The position numbers and the translations under genes are program-made. DNA of 11,820 nucleotides from Sphingomonas sp. CCH9-E2. GTDB lineage: Bacteria; Pseudomonadota; Alphaproteobacteria; Sphingomonadales; Sphingomonadaceae. Shown here in pieces: positions 4,741 to 11,787 of this stretch. Numbering within the stretch: position 1 is the first letter of the stretch; each line of letters opens with the position of its first letter. The notes under the pieces were generated by a model that had not been told where the DNA came from, did no database searches, and was given only the letters and a program-made list of their open reading frames with translations. The stretch lies in NCBI RefSeq assembly GCF_001557215.1, contig NZ_LSJM01000141.1, forward strand, positions 1-11,820, read 5' to 3'.

Positions 4741-6978
4741 ATGTGGAAAGCGGCACTGGGTGCGATGGCGTTACTGTCGGCAGGGGTGGCGATGCCGGTT
4801 GAGGCACAGCAGGTGACGGGCAGCGATCTGACGCTGGAGCGCGTCTTCGCCAGCCCCGATCTGGCGGGCACCACCCCGCGCGCGCTGCGCCTGTCGCCCG
4901 ACGGCACGCTGGTCACAGTGCTGCGCAACCGCCCCGACGACAGTCAGCGCTTCGACCTGTGGGCGATGGACACCGCCACCGGCCAATGGCGCATGCTGGT
5001 CGACAGCAAGAAGATCGGCACCGGCGCTGAACTCTCCGAAGCCGAGAAGATGCAGCGCGAGCGCGCGCGCATCGGCGGGAGCAAGGGCATCGTCGCCTAT
5101 GACTGGGCGCCCGATGGCAAGTCGATCCTCGTGCCGCTCGATGGCGACCTCTACCTCGCCACGCTCGACGGCCAGGTCCGCCGCCTGACCGCGACCGAGG
5201 GCGGTGAGCTCAATCCCGTCATCAGCCCGCGCGGCGGCTATGCCAGCTTCGTGCGCGACCAGAATCTCGTCGTGCTCGACCTCGCGACCGGCAAGGAGGT
5301 CAAGGCGACGACCGAGGGCAGGGGCACCGTCTATTTCGGCGAGGCCGAGTTCGTCGCGCAGGAGGAAATGGGCCGCCGCACCGGTTATTGGTGGTCGCCC
5401 GACGACACGCGCATCGCCGTCCAGCGCTTCGACGAAAGCCCGGTCGGCATCGTCAGCCGCGCCGCGATCGGTGCCGAGGGCACGAAGATCTACGACCAGC
5501 GCTATCCCAAGGCGGGCACCGCCAACGTGCTGGTCGATCTCTATGTGATGAACCCGGACGGGTCGGGCCGGGTCAAGGTCGACCTCGGCACCGAAACCGA
5601 CATCTACCTCGCCCGCGTCGACTGGACGCCCGATGGCAAGACCCTACTCGTCCAGCGCCAGAACCGCGCGCAGACGGTGCTCGACATGCTCGCGGTCGAT
5701 CCGGCGACCGGCGCGTCGCGCGTGCTGTTCAGCGAGAAGTCGGGCGAACGCAGCTGGGTCAACCTGTCCGACGCCTATCACCCGATGAAGGACGGCAGCC
5801 TGATCTGGTGGTCGGAACGCGACGGCCATGGCCATCTCTACCGCTTCAAGGCTGGCAAGTGGACGCAGCTGACCAAGGGCGAATGGGAAGTTGCCGACAT
5901 CGTCGGGGTGGATGAGGCGAGCGGCCGCATCACCTTCACCGGCAACAAGGACGGCGTGCTCGAACGCCACCTCTACACGGTGAACCTCAACAAGCCCGGC
6001 GTCGTCACCCGCATCACCGAACCCGGCTGGTGGCACGGTGCCAGCGCCAACGGCACGGCGAGCAAGATCATTCTCACCCGCTCGAAAAGCGACCAGCCGG
6101 CGCAGGTCATGCTGACCGACGCCGCGGGCAAGCGCATTGCCTGGGTGAACGAGAACAAGGTCGCCGGGGACCACCCCTACGCCCCCTATCTCGCCAGCCA
6201 TCGGCAGAAGCAGTTCGGTACGATCAAAGCCGCCGACGGCACCGTCCTGCACTGGGAAATGATCACGCCAAAGCTGGAGCCGGGCAAGAAATACCCCGTC
6301 TTCTTCCACCATTATGGCGGCCCGCATTCACAGCAGGTGAGCCGCGCCTGGGGCGGCGCGCTCCAGCAATATCTGGTCGATCGCGGCTATATCTGGTTCG
6401 TGCTCGACAATCGCGGCGCGGCCAATCGCGGCAAGGCGTTCGAGGATCACCTCTATCAGGCGATGGGCGGGGTCGAGGTCGAGGATCAGCTCGCCGGCGC
6501 GGCGTATCTGAAGTCGCTCGATTTCGTCGATACGAACCGCATCGCCACCTATGGCTGGTCGTACGGCGGCTATATGACGCTCAAGATGCTCCAGGCCGCA
6601 CCCGGCACCTTCGCCGCGGGCATCTCCGGCGCGCCGGTCAGCAAATGGGAACTGTACGACACCCATTATACCGAGCGGTATATGGGCGACCCGCGCCAGG
6701 TGCAGGCGGCGTATGACAAGGCGAACACCGTCGCCGACGCCACCAAGATCACCGATCCGCTGCTGCTGATCCACGGCATGGCCGACGACAATGTCGTGCT
6801 CGAGCATTCGACCGTGATGATGGCCAAGATGCAGGGCGCGGCGGTGCCGTTCGAAACCATGCTCTATCCTGGCCAGACGCACCGCGTCGCCGGACCGGGG
6901 ATCAGCGTGCATCTGTGGACGACGATCCTCAACTTCCTCGACCGCCACATGGGCAAGGACACGCCGCCCGCGAAATGA
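4741..6978 (+). CDS. Secreted S9B-family (dipeptidyl-peptidase IV-like) serine peptidase
   Basis: This is a 745-aa prolyl-oligopeptidase-clan enzyme that probably removes X-Pro or X-Ala dipeptides from peptide N-termini in the periplasm. A signal peptide covers 1-22 (MWKAALGAMALLSAGVAMPVEA, likely cut after A22). The DPPIV beta-propeller spans about 40-480 and contains AEFVAQEEM (202-210), whose E208/E209 match the double Glu that anchors the substrate amino terminus in DPP4. The alpha/beta-hydrolase domain (about 500-745) holds the nucleophile Ser607 in GWSYGGYM, Asp682 in HGMADDNV, and His714 in YPGQTHRV. All catalytic parts are present and the length is usual. The ATG at 4741 gives a good signal peptide, but its ribosome binding site is weak (ACAGG abutting the start). 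It follows soxR by 36 bases, with the DUF418 gene 57 bases downstream. Exact specificity (DPP4 against related S9 groups) is inferred from the EE motif. Confidence 0.93.
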   Translation: MWKAALGAMALLSAGVAMPVEAQQVTGSDLTLERVFASPDLAGTTPRALRLSPDGTLVTVLRNRPDDSQRFDLWAMDTATGQWRMLVDSKKIGTGAELSEAEKMQRERARIGGSKGIVAYDWAPDGKSILVPLDGDLYLATLDGQVRRLTATEGGELNPVISPRGGYASFVRDQNLVVLDLATGKEVKATTEGRGTVYFGEAEFVAQEEMGRRTGYWWSPDDTRIAVQRFDESPVGIVSRAAIGAEGTKIYDQRYPKAGTANVLVDLYVMNPDGSGRVKVDLGTETDIYLARVDWTPDGKTLLVQRQNRAQTVLDMLAVDPATGASRVLFSEKSGERSWVNLSDAYHPMKDGSLIWWSERDGHGHLYRFKAGKWTQLTKGEWEVADIVGVDEASGRITFTGNKDGVLERHLYTVNLNKPGVVTRITEPGWWHGASANGTASKIILTRSKSDQPAQVMLTDAAGKRIAWVNENKVAGDHPYAPYLASHRQKQFGTIKAADGTVLHWEMITPKLEPGKKYPVFFHHYGGPHSQQVSRAWGGALQQYLVDRGYIWFVLDNRGAANRGKAFEDHLYQAMGGVEVEDQLAGAAYLKSLDFVDTNRIATYGWSYGGYMTLKMLQAAPGTFAAGISGAPVSKWELYDTHYTERYMGDPRQVQAAYDKANTVADATKITDPLLLIHGMADDNVVLEHSTVMMAKMQGAAVPFETMLYPGQTHRVAGPGISVHLWTTILNFLDRHMGKDTPPAK

Positions 6979-7035
6979 ATTGACCGGTGATCGGCCACGG
7001 CTCACCCTCGCACCTTCACGGGGCGGGGGCGAGTC

Positions 7036-8367
7036 GTGGTGGACAATGCAACGGTAGCACCGGTCGCGGACCGCGCGCGGATCGAGATCCTCGACGTGCT
7101 GCGCGGGCTCGCGATCCTGCTGATCTTCTACATGAACATCAGTTTTCAGGCATCGTCGGTGACGGCGCTGTTCGGGGATTTTCGGGCGATCGGCTGGACC
7201 GCGGCGGATCGCACGACCTGGATCTGGGTGCAGACCTTGCTCGAGGGAACCCAGCGTGGGGTGCTGGAGCTGCTGTTCGGGGCCGGCTTCATGGTGCTGA
7301 CGGCACGGGCGATGCACCCCGACGGGCCGGTCGCGGTCGCCGACCTCTTCATGCGCCGCACCCTGTGGCTGCTCCTGTTCGGCTTGCTCAACATCTTTCT
7401 CGTCCTGTGGGTCGGCGACATCCTCACCACCTACGCGCTGGCCTCGCTCTTCCTCTTCCCCTTCCGCCTGCTCGGCCCGCGCGTGCTGCTCGGGCTCGGC
7501 TGTCTGTTCGCGCTGTTCACCGCGGTCACCGGCGCGATCGAGTATAGCGGGCGCACCGCGTTGGTCGCGCGGGTCGAGGCGGCCCAGGCGCAACAGGCCC
7601 AAGGGGCGGCGCTCTCCGCCGACCACAAAAAGGCACTGGCCGAGTGGCAGACGAAGCTCGACCGCTTCAAACCCAATGCCGAGACGAAGAAGGAACGGGC
7701 GAAGGAGCGTCAGGCCTATGCCGGCGGCTGGCTTCCCTATGCCCAATATATGTGGAGCAACTGGATCGGCTTCTTCATCGGCAAGGGGTTGCTTCTGGTC
7801 ATGGTGATCGAGGCGTTCTGCGTGATGCTGATCGGCATCGCGCTGTGGAAATGGGGCGTGATCCAGGGCCAGCGTAGTGCGCGATTTTATGCCGTGCTGC
7901 TCGCGTGCGCCTATGGCTTCGGCCTGACCGCGCGTTATTTCGGAGCGCTCGAGATCAGCAGCTTCGCGCCATATCCCAAGACGATCTGGATCACGGCCGA
8001 AGCGGCGCGGATCGCCACCAGCATCGGCCATGTCGCGCTGATCAACCTGTTGTTCAAGGCGGCGGCGGGGCGCAGCATCCTCGCGCCGTTCAAGGCGTGC
8101 GGGCGCACCGCCTTCTCGCTCTACTTCCTGCAACAGATCATCGGGCTGCACATCCTGTTTGCGCCCTATGGCCTTGGTCTGTGGGGCAAGTTCGGCTGGG
8201 CGACGCAATTCTGGATCGCGACCGGCGTGATCGCACTGTGCGTGCTGGTCGCCAATCTGTGGGTATTACGCTTTGCCAATGGACCGCTCGAATGGGCATG
8301 GCGCAGCCTGTCCTATGTCAAGTGGCAACCGTTCCTGCGGCGGGCTGAGGGTGGAGCGGTGATATGA
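7036..8367 (+). CDS. DUF418 domain-containing multi-pass membrane protein
   Basis: The 443-aa protein opens RIEILDVLRGLAILLIFYMNISF (15-37), the usual start of DUF418 proteins. It ends with the DUF418 C-terminal signature (helices from about 280 to 415, then NGPLEWAWRSLSYVKW, 415-430). About eight to ten hydrophobic segments are visible, for example 22-38, 76-91, 108-126, 131-146, 148-166, 243-272, 283-303, 361-384 and 392-412. A charged, Gln/Ala/Lys-rich segment between helices (about 178-230) looks helical or coiled-coil and faces one side of the membrane. Function of DUF418 is not established; it resembles acyltransferase-3-like membrane proteins. The GTG at 7036 is chosen for the N-terminal match; GTG 7039 is equally possible and the ribosome binding site is poor. 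It overlaps the SRPBCC gene by 4 bp (ATGA), so those two are surely cotranscribed. Confidence 0.87.
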   Translation: MVDNATVAPVADRARIEILDVLRGLAILLIFYMNISFQASSVTALFGDFRAIGWTAADRTTWIWVQTLLEGTQRGVLELLFGAGFMVLTARAMHPDGPVAVADLFMRRTLWLLLFGLLNIFLVLWVGDILTTYALASLFLFPFRLLGPRVLLGLGCLFALFTAVTGAIEYSGRTALVARVEAAQAQQAQGAALSADHKKALAEWQTKLDRFKPNAETKKERAKERQAYAGGWLPYAQYMWSNWIGFFIGKGLLLVMVIEAFCVMLIGIALWKWGVIQGQRSARFYAVLLACAYGFGLTARYFGALEISSFAPYPKTIWITAEAARIATSIGHVALINLLFKAAAGRSILAPFKACGRTAFSLYFLQQIIGLHILFAPYGLGLWGKFGWATQFWIATGVIALCVLVANLWVLRFANGPLEWAWRSLSYVKWQPFLRRAEGGAVI

Positions 8368-8879
8368 AACAGATCATTGCAACGGCGCTGGTGCTCTGCG
8401 CTTCCCCGGCAGCAGCGGAGCTCACCCAGTCCGACGCCACCGCTTTCGTCTCGACCCACCGGCTCGTCATCGCTGCCCCGCCCGAAAAAGTGTGGGACAC
8501 CATCGCGAAGCCGGCATTGTGGTGGAGCAAGGATCACACCTATTCGGGCAATGCCGCCAACCTCAGCTGGGACACGCGCCCCGGCGGCTGCTGGTGCGAG
8601 AAGCTGGATGGCGGCGCAGTCGAACATGGCCGTACGCTCTACGCCGTGCGCGGCAAGGCGCTGCGCCTGTCGGGCGGCTTCGGACCGCTGCAGAGTGGCG
8701 CAGTGACCGCGACCATGACCTTCGCGCTCAAGCCGGAGGGGCAGGGGACCGCGCTGACCGTCACCTATGTCGTCGGCGGCTTCCACCCCGTCGGGCTCAC
8801 CGCCCTTGCCGCCCCGGTCGACGGCGTGATCGCCGCGCAGATGCCGGGGCTGAAGGCTGCGGCGGAGCGTGCCGAATAG
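8364..8879 (+). CDS. Exported SRPBCC-superfamily protein
   Basis: The 171-aa product has an apparent signal peptide (1-18, MKQIIATALVLCASPAAA, cut before E19). The mature part looks like a START/Bet v 1-like (SRPBCC) domain: RLVIAAPPEKVWDTIAKPALWW (33-54), NLSWDTRPGGCWCEKLDGG (66-84), TLYAVRGKALRLSGGFGPLQ (91-110), TMTFALKPEGQGTALTVTYVVGG (117-139) and a long C-terminal helix (about 147-170). SRPBCC proteins form a deep hydrophobic ligand pocket; the ligand is unknown here, and an exported form is less usual than the cytosolic polyketide-cyclase-like ones. Start ATG 8364 overlaps the stop of the DUF418 gene, so translation is probably coupled and the two may act together at the cell envelope (inference). 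Confidence 0.83.
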   Translation: MKQIIATALVLCASPAAAELTQSDATAFVSTHRLVIAAPPEKVWDTIAKPALWWSKDHTYSGNAANLSWDTRPGGCWCEKLDGGAVEHGRTLYAVRGKALRLSGGFGPLQSGAVTATMTFALKPEGQGTALTVTYVVGGFHPVGLTALAAPVDGVIAAQMPGLKAAAERAE

Positions 8880-8889
8880 GGCCATCGCC

Positions 8890-8911
8890 GCGACCCTCAG
8901 CGCTTGGTCGC
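8890..8911 (+). terminator. Weak hairpin after the SRPBCC gene
   Basis: A 6-bp stem GCGACC/GGTCGC (8890-8895 with 8906-8911) with a 10-base loop lies 10 bases after the SRPBCC stop. It has no T tract. It may end the S9-DUF418-SRPBCC transcript upstream of the ribosomal promoter, but evidence is thin. The rest of 8880-8964 holds nothing else I can recognise. Confidence 0.3.
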
Positions 8912-8964
8912 AGCCCCGCTTTGGTGTATGGCATCCGAACCGAACTTTTACCCCGACCCTGCGC

Positions 8965-8993
8965 TTGACAGTGCGGGCCGCGGTCAATATGTC
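8965..8993 (+). promoter_or_regulatory. Promoter of the rpsM-rpsK-rpoA-rplQ operon
   Basis: TTGACA (8965-8970), a perfect -35, is followed by a 17-base spacer and TATGTC (8988-8993) as -10, the classic housekeeping-sigma layout. Transcription should start around 9000, leaving a leader of about 122 bases before rpsM. It is the best promoter match I noticed in the window, consistent with high expression of ribosomal genes. Confidence 0.85.
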
Positions 8994-8999
8994 GCCCAT

Positions 9000-9122
9000 C
9001 TTCCGAAACACCGGCTAACGGCAGCGTGCGTGCACGTCTGCCGCGCGCATGCGTTTCGGGTCAACGCGACGAGATGGGGCTTGCTGCCATGCACGCCCCG
9101 TGGAGCTGGGAGAATTTGGTTC
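9000..9122 (+). promoter_or_regulatory. Structured 5' leader of the rpsM operon
   Basis: The predicted leader RNA contains an outer stem that begins almost at the predicted transcription start: TCCGAAAC 9002-9009 with GTTTCGGG 9053-9060, 8 bp including one G-U. This encloses a hairpin at 9021-9041 (GCAG plus CGTG pairing with CACG and CTGC, one bulged T). A second hairpin is GGGGC/GCCCC (9076-9080 with 9095-9099) with an inner TGC/GCA pair. The rpsM Shine-Dalgarno GGGAG (9108-9112) follows directly. A ribosomal-protein or attenuation control element is possible but unproven; the gammaproteobacterial alpha-operon S4 pseudoknot is not recognisable here. Confidence 0.45.
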
Positions 9123-9491
9123 ATGGCACGTATTGCGGGCGTTAACTTGCCCACCAACAAGCGCGTTCTGATCGCGCTTCAGTATATCCACGGCATCGGC
9201 CCGGCAAAGGCCAAGGAAATCACCGAAAAGCTCGGCATCACCGTTGAGCGTCGCGTGCAGGACCTGACTGATTCGGAAGTGCTGCAGATCCGCGAAACCA
9301 TCGACGCCGACCACACGGTCGAGGGTGACCTGCGTCGCCAGACCGCGATGAACATCAAGCGTCTGATGGATCTGGCCTGCTATCGCGGCCTGCGTCACCG
9401 CAAGGGCCTGCCGGTTCGCGGTCAGCGCACGCACACCAACGCCCGCACCCGCAAGGGCAAGGCGAAGCCGATCGCTGGCAAGAAGAAGTAA
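9123..9491 (+). CDS. rpsM: 30S ribosomal protein uS13
   Basis: uS13 lies in the head of the small subunit and contacts the 50S subunit and P-site tRNA. The 122-aa protein has the standard start [26 protein letters not shown] (1-26), the helix-hairpin-helix-like segment with GPAKAKEI (26-33), the [43 protein letters not shown] block (68-110) and a basic tail KPIAGKKK. The ATG at 9123 was chosen because all family members begin MARIAG and GGGAG lies 10 bases upstream. The in-frame extension to 8904 would run through the promoter. First gene of the alpha operon. Confidence 0.98.
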   Translation: MARIAGVNLPTNKRVLIALQYIHGIGPAKAKEITEKLGITVERRVQDLTDSEVLQIRETIDADHTVEGDLRRQTAMNIKRLMDLACYRGLRHRKGLPVRGQRTHTNARTRKGKAKPIAGKKK

Positions 9492-9497
9492 GCCGCT

Positions 9498-9539
9498 GGG
9501 CCGTTTCGCAACGGCCCGCCTGCTTCGATTTTCGAAGGA
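9498..9539 (+). promoter_or_regulatory. Two hairpins in the rpsM-rpsK spacer, the second covering the rpsK ribosome binding site
   Basis: The first hairpin is GGGCCGTT-TCGC-AACGGCCC (9498-9517), a perfect 8-bp stem with no U tract. The second is CTTCGA-TTT-TCGAAG (9523-9537), a perfect 6-bp stem whose 3' arm takes up the first part of the rpsK Shine-Dalgarno GAAGGA (9534-9539). The second hairpin could keep rpsK translation dependent on ribosomes arriving from rpsM. Confidence 0.55.
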
Positions 9540-9549
9540 TTACTGAATA

Positions 9550-9939
9550 ATGGCACAAGCACCGCAGCGTCTTCGCCGTCGCGAACGCAAGAACATCACC
9601 GCCGGCGTCGCCCATGTGAACGCCAGCTTCAACAACACCATGATCACGATCACGGACGCCCAGGGCAATGCGATCAGCTGGTCGTCGGCCGGCATGATGG
9701 GCTTCAAGGGCTCGCGCAAGTCGACCCCGTACGCCGCGCAGGTCGCTGCCGAAGACGCTGGCCGCAAGGCTGCCGAGCACGGCGTCCGCACGCTCGAGGT
9801 CGAGGTGAAGGGTCCGGGTTCGGGCCGCGAATCGGCGCTCCGCGCGCTGCAGGCGGTCGGTTTCCAGATCACGTCGATCCGCGACGTGACGTCGATCCCG
9901 CACAATGGCGTGCGCCCGTCTAAGCGTCGCCGCGTCTGA
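9550..9939 (+). CDS. rpsK: 30S ribosomal protein uS11
   Basis: uS11 lines the platform of the small subunit near the mRNA exit and the 3' end of 16S rRNA. The 129 residues match the family throughout: [59 protein letters not shown], then [24 protein letters not shown], and the conserved ending [23 protein letters not shown]. The start follows GAAGGA (9534-9539) by 10 bases. In many bacteria rpsD comes next; here it is absent and rpoA follows after a 105-base structured spacer, the usual alphaproteobacterial arrangement. Confidence 0.98.
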   Translation: MAQAPQRLRRRERKNITAGVAHVNASFNNTMITITDAQGNAISWSSAGMMGFKGSRKSTPYAAQVAAEDAGRKAAEHGVRTLEVEVKGPGSGRESALRALQAVGFQITSIRDVTSIPHNGVRPSKRRRV

Positions 9940-9948
9940 TTTGACTTT

Positions 9949-10027
9949 CCGCCTCCGTCGCGGCCTCGGGAAGCCGGGTCCGGGCTGGAGGCGGCTCCAA
10001 TCCTGGCGGGACCGCCCCTGTCCCGCC
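9949..10027 (+). other. Hairpins in the rpsK-rpoA spacer
   Basis: Two 8-bp perfect stems fill most of the spacer. CCGCCTCC (9949-9956) pairs with GGAGGCGG (9987-9994) and encloses a smaller CGGC/GCCG stem (9961-9964 with 9973-9976). GGCGGGAC (10005-10012) pairs with GTCCCGCC (10020-10027). Neither is followed by a T tract, so they are unlikely to be strong terminators. RNA processing, stabilisation or regulation are possible. Confidence 0.5.
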
Positions 10028-10044
10028 CAACCCAGGGGAAGCCT

Positions 10045-11106
10045 GTGTCTGTCAACGCAAAGAACTGGCAGGAACTGAAGAAGCCGAACGGCCTTGAGAA
10101 AAAGGGCGGTGACGGCAAGCGGAAGGCGACGTTTGTCGCCGAGCCGCTGGAGCGCGGCTTCGGCCTGACGCTCGGCAACGCGCTGCGCCGCGTGCTGCTC
10201 TCGTCGCTCCAGGGCGCGGCGGTGACGTCGATCAAGATTGAAAACGTGCTGCACGAGTTCAGCTCGCTCGCCGGCGTGCGTGAGGACGTGACCGATCTCG
10301 TCCTCAACGTGAAGCAGATCGCGCTGCGCATGCAGGGCGAAGGTGCCAAGCGCCTCCAGCTGAGCGCAACCGGCCCGGCCGAGGTCAAGGCTGGCGACAT
10401 CGCTGTCTCGGGCGACATCGAAGTGATGAATCCGGAACTGGTGCTGTGCCATCTCGACGATGGCGCGACGCTGAACATGGAACTCATCGCCGACACCGGC
10501 AAGGGCTATGTCCCGGCCAGTGCGAACCGTCCGGCGGATGCGCCGATCGGTCTGATCCCGGTCGATGCGCTCTACTCGCCGGTCCGTCAGGTCAGCTACA
10601 AGGTCGAGAATACCCGCGTCGGTCAGGAACTCGACTATGACAAGCTGAGCCTGTCGATCGAGACCGACGGCACGGTCACCCCGGAAGATGCGCTCGCTTA
10701 TGCCGCGCGCATCCTGCAGGACCAGCTGGCGCTGTTCGTCCACTTCGACGATTCGGCCATCACCCGCAGCGCGCCGGTCGGCGTCGCCGCCCAGTCGACT
10801 GCGTCGGAAGGCAGCAGCGACACCGCGACGATCAACCGCTATCTGCTCAAGAAGGTGGACGAACTCGAGCTGTCGGTCCGTTCGGCCAACTGCCTCAAGA
10901 ACGACAACATCATCTATATCGGCGACCTGGTCCAGAAGACCGAAGCCGAGATGCTGCGCACCCCGAATTTCGGCCGCAAGTCGCTGAACGAAATCAAGGA
11001 AGTGCTGTCGTCGATGGGTCTGCGCCTCGGCATGGAAATCCCGGGCTGGCCGCCTGAGAACATCGAAGAGATGGCCAAGAAGCTCGAGCAGGAGATTATG
11101 GGCTAA
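10045..11106 (+). CDS. rpoA: DNA-directed RNA polymerase subunit alpha
   Basis: The alpha dimer is the assembly platform of RNA polymerase, and its C-terminal domain binds UP elements and activators. The 353-aa protein has the N-terminal domain (about 28-250) with the dimerisation signature [41 protein letters not shown] (35-75). A linker rich in Ala, Ser and Thr (about 245-262) leads to the C-terminal domain (about 265-340), with [21 protein letters not shown]279 and N282 match E. coli R265 and N268, the DNA-contacting residues. The C-terminal tail after [10 protein letters not shown] is somewhat longer than in E. coli (329 aa in total). Start is GTG 10045, preceded by AGGGGAA (10034-10040); homologues begin MSVN/[14 protein letters not shown]. 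Third gene of the alpha operon. Confidence 0.98.
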   Translation: MSVNAKNWQELKKPNGLEKKGGDGKRKATFVAEPLERGFGLTLGNALRRVLLSSLQGAAVTSIKIENVLHEFSSLAGVREDVTDLVLNVKQIALRMQGEGAKRLQLSATGPAEVKAGDIAVSGDIEVMNPELVLCHLDDGATLNMELIADTGKGYVPASANRPADAPIGLIPVDALYSPVRQVSYKVENTRVGQELDYDKLSLSIETDGTVTPEDALAYAARILQDQLALFVHFDDSAITRSAPVGVAAQSTASEGSSDTATINRYLLKKVDELELSVRSANCLKNDNIIYIGDLVQKTEAEMLRTPNFGRKSLNEIKEVLSSMGLRLGMEIPGWPPENIEEMAKKLEQEIMG

Positions 11107-11295
11107 GTCGCACCGGGTTAGCGCGAGCTAACCCGGAGACGACGCCAGCCCGGCCAGCGGGGCCGCAGGCTCCGTCTGACGCCGCGGCTTTGCCGCGGTG
11201 GGCCTCCTGGAAGAAGGGTCAATGGGCAGCCACCCCAAGTGCTGCCTGGTCTGGGGTTCCGTAAGACGGCCCCTTAACGAACGAAGGAAGATATC
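11107..11295 (+). other. Hairpin-rich rpoA-rplQ spacer
   Basis: The 189-base spacer contains at least five successive stems. (a) CCGGGTTAGC-GCGA-GCTAACCCGG (11113-11136), a perfect 10-bp stem with a GNRA loop. (b) A nested hairpin pairing 11141-11144 with 11173-11176, 11147-11150 with 11168-11171 and 11152-11155 with 11161-11164. (c) CCGCGGC-TTT-GCCGCGG (11182-11198). (d) GGCAGC/GCTGCC (11225-11230 with 11241-11246). (e) GGGG..CCG-TAAGA-CGGCCCC (11253-11273). No T tract follows any of them, and no credible ORF was found: the 60-codon frame from 11198 has no ribosome binding site or coding look. The rplQ Shine-Dalgarno GAAGGA lies at 11281-11286. Confidence 0.6.
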
Positions 11296-11718
11296 ATGCG
11301 CCATAAGTACGGCGGTCGTAAGCTTCAGCGTACCTCGGCCCATCGCGCCGCGCTGTTCCGCAACATGTCGGCTGCGCTGATCAAGCACGAGCAGATCACC
11401 ACCACCGTCGCCAAGGCGAAGGAACTGCGTCCTTACGTCGAAAAGCTGGTCACGCTGGCGAAGAAGGGTGGTCTTTCGAACCGCCGTCTCGCCCATGCCC
11501 GCCTGCTCGACGATGCGCAGCTGGTGAAGCTGTTCGACGTGCTCGCGTCGCGCTACGCCGACCGCAACGGCGGCTATACCCGCATCATCAAGACCGGCCC
11601 GCGCGCTTCGGACGCGGCACCGATGGCGATCATCGAATTCGTCGACCGCGACGTTTCGGCCAAGGGCCAGGACTCGGGTCCGGTGATGGGCGACGAGGAT
11701 TTCGACGAAGCCGCCTGA
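11296..11718 (+). CDS. rplQ: 50S ribosomal protein bL17
   Basis: bL17 lies near the polypeptide exit tunnel of the large subunit. The 140-aa protein starts [57 protein letters not shown] and continues with [58 protein letters not shown], all canonical. The C-terminal acidic tail (GDEDFDEAA) is an extension common in alphaproteobacteria. GAAGGAAG (11281-11288) is a good Shine-Dalgarno 7 bases before the ATG. Last gene of the alpha operon, followed by a terminator. Confidence 0.98.
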   Translation: MRHKYGGRKLQRTSAHRAALFRNMSAALIKHEQITTTVAKAKELRPYVEKLVTLAKKGGLSNRRLAHARLLDDAQLVKLFDVLASRYADRNGGYTRIIKTGPRASDAAPMAIIEFVDRDVSAKGQDSGPVMGDEDFDEAA

Positions 11719-11743
11719 TTTCAGGTACTTCTCGACCAGAGTT

Positions 11744-11784
11744 GGGGCGGTCGCACGACGGTGCGGCCGCCCCTTCTCTTTCTC
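11744..11784 (+). terminator. Intrinsic terminator of the alpha operon
   Basis: GGGGCGGTCGCAC (11744-11756) pairs with GTGCGGCCGCCCC (11761-11773) over 13 bp with one G-U pair and a 4-base loop. The pyrimidine/T-rich tail TTCTCTTTCTC (11774-11784) follows. It starts 26 bases after the rplQ stop. It is the clearest terminator in the window. Confidence 0.92.
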
Positions 11785-11787
11785 AGT

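Noticed and set aside
6328..8208. 626-codon minus-strand open frame spanning the S9 peptidase end and the DUF418 gene
   Set aside because: It crosses two well-supported genes, has shadow-like composition and shows no recognisable domain.
8904..9122. In-frame N-terminal extension of uS13
   Set aside because: It would run through the promoter and structured leader; the family starts MARIAG at 9123, which has its own ribosome binding site.
9049..9190. Possible leader peptide starting at ATG 9049 in the rpsM leader
   Set aside because: It has no ribosome binding site, starts inside the leader stem region and runs out of frame into rpsM with no regulatory codon run.
9355..10743. 462-codon minus-strand open frame over rpsM, rpsK and rpoA
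   Set aside because: It lies opposite three ribosomal/RNAP genes, is Arg/Asp/His-rich, and has no domain or ribosome binding site.
11198..11380. 60-codon frame in the rpoA-rplQ spacer
   Set aside because: It begins inside a hairpin arm, lacks a ribosome binding site and runs out of frame into rplQ.
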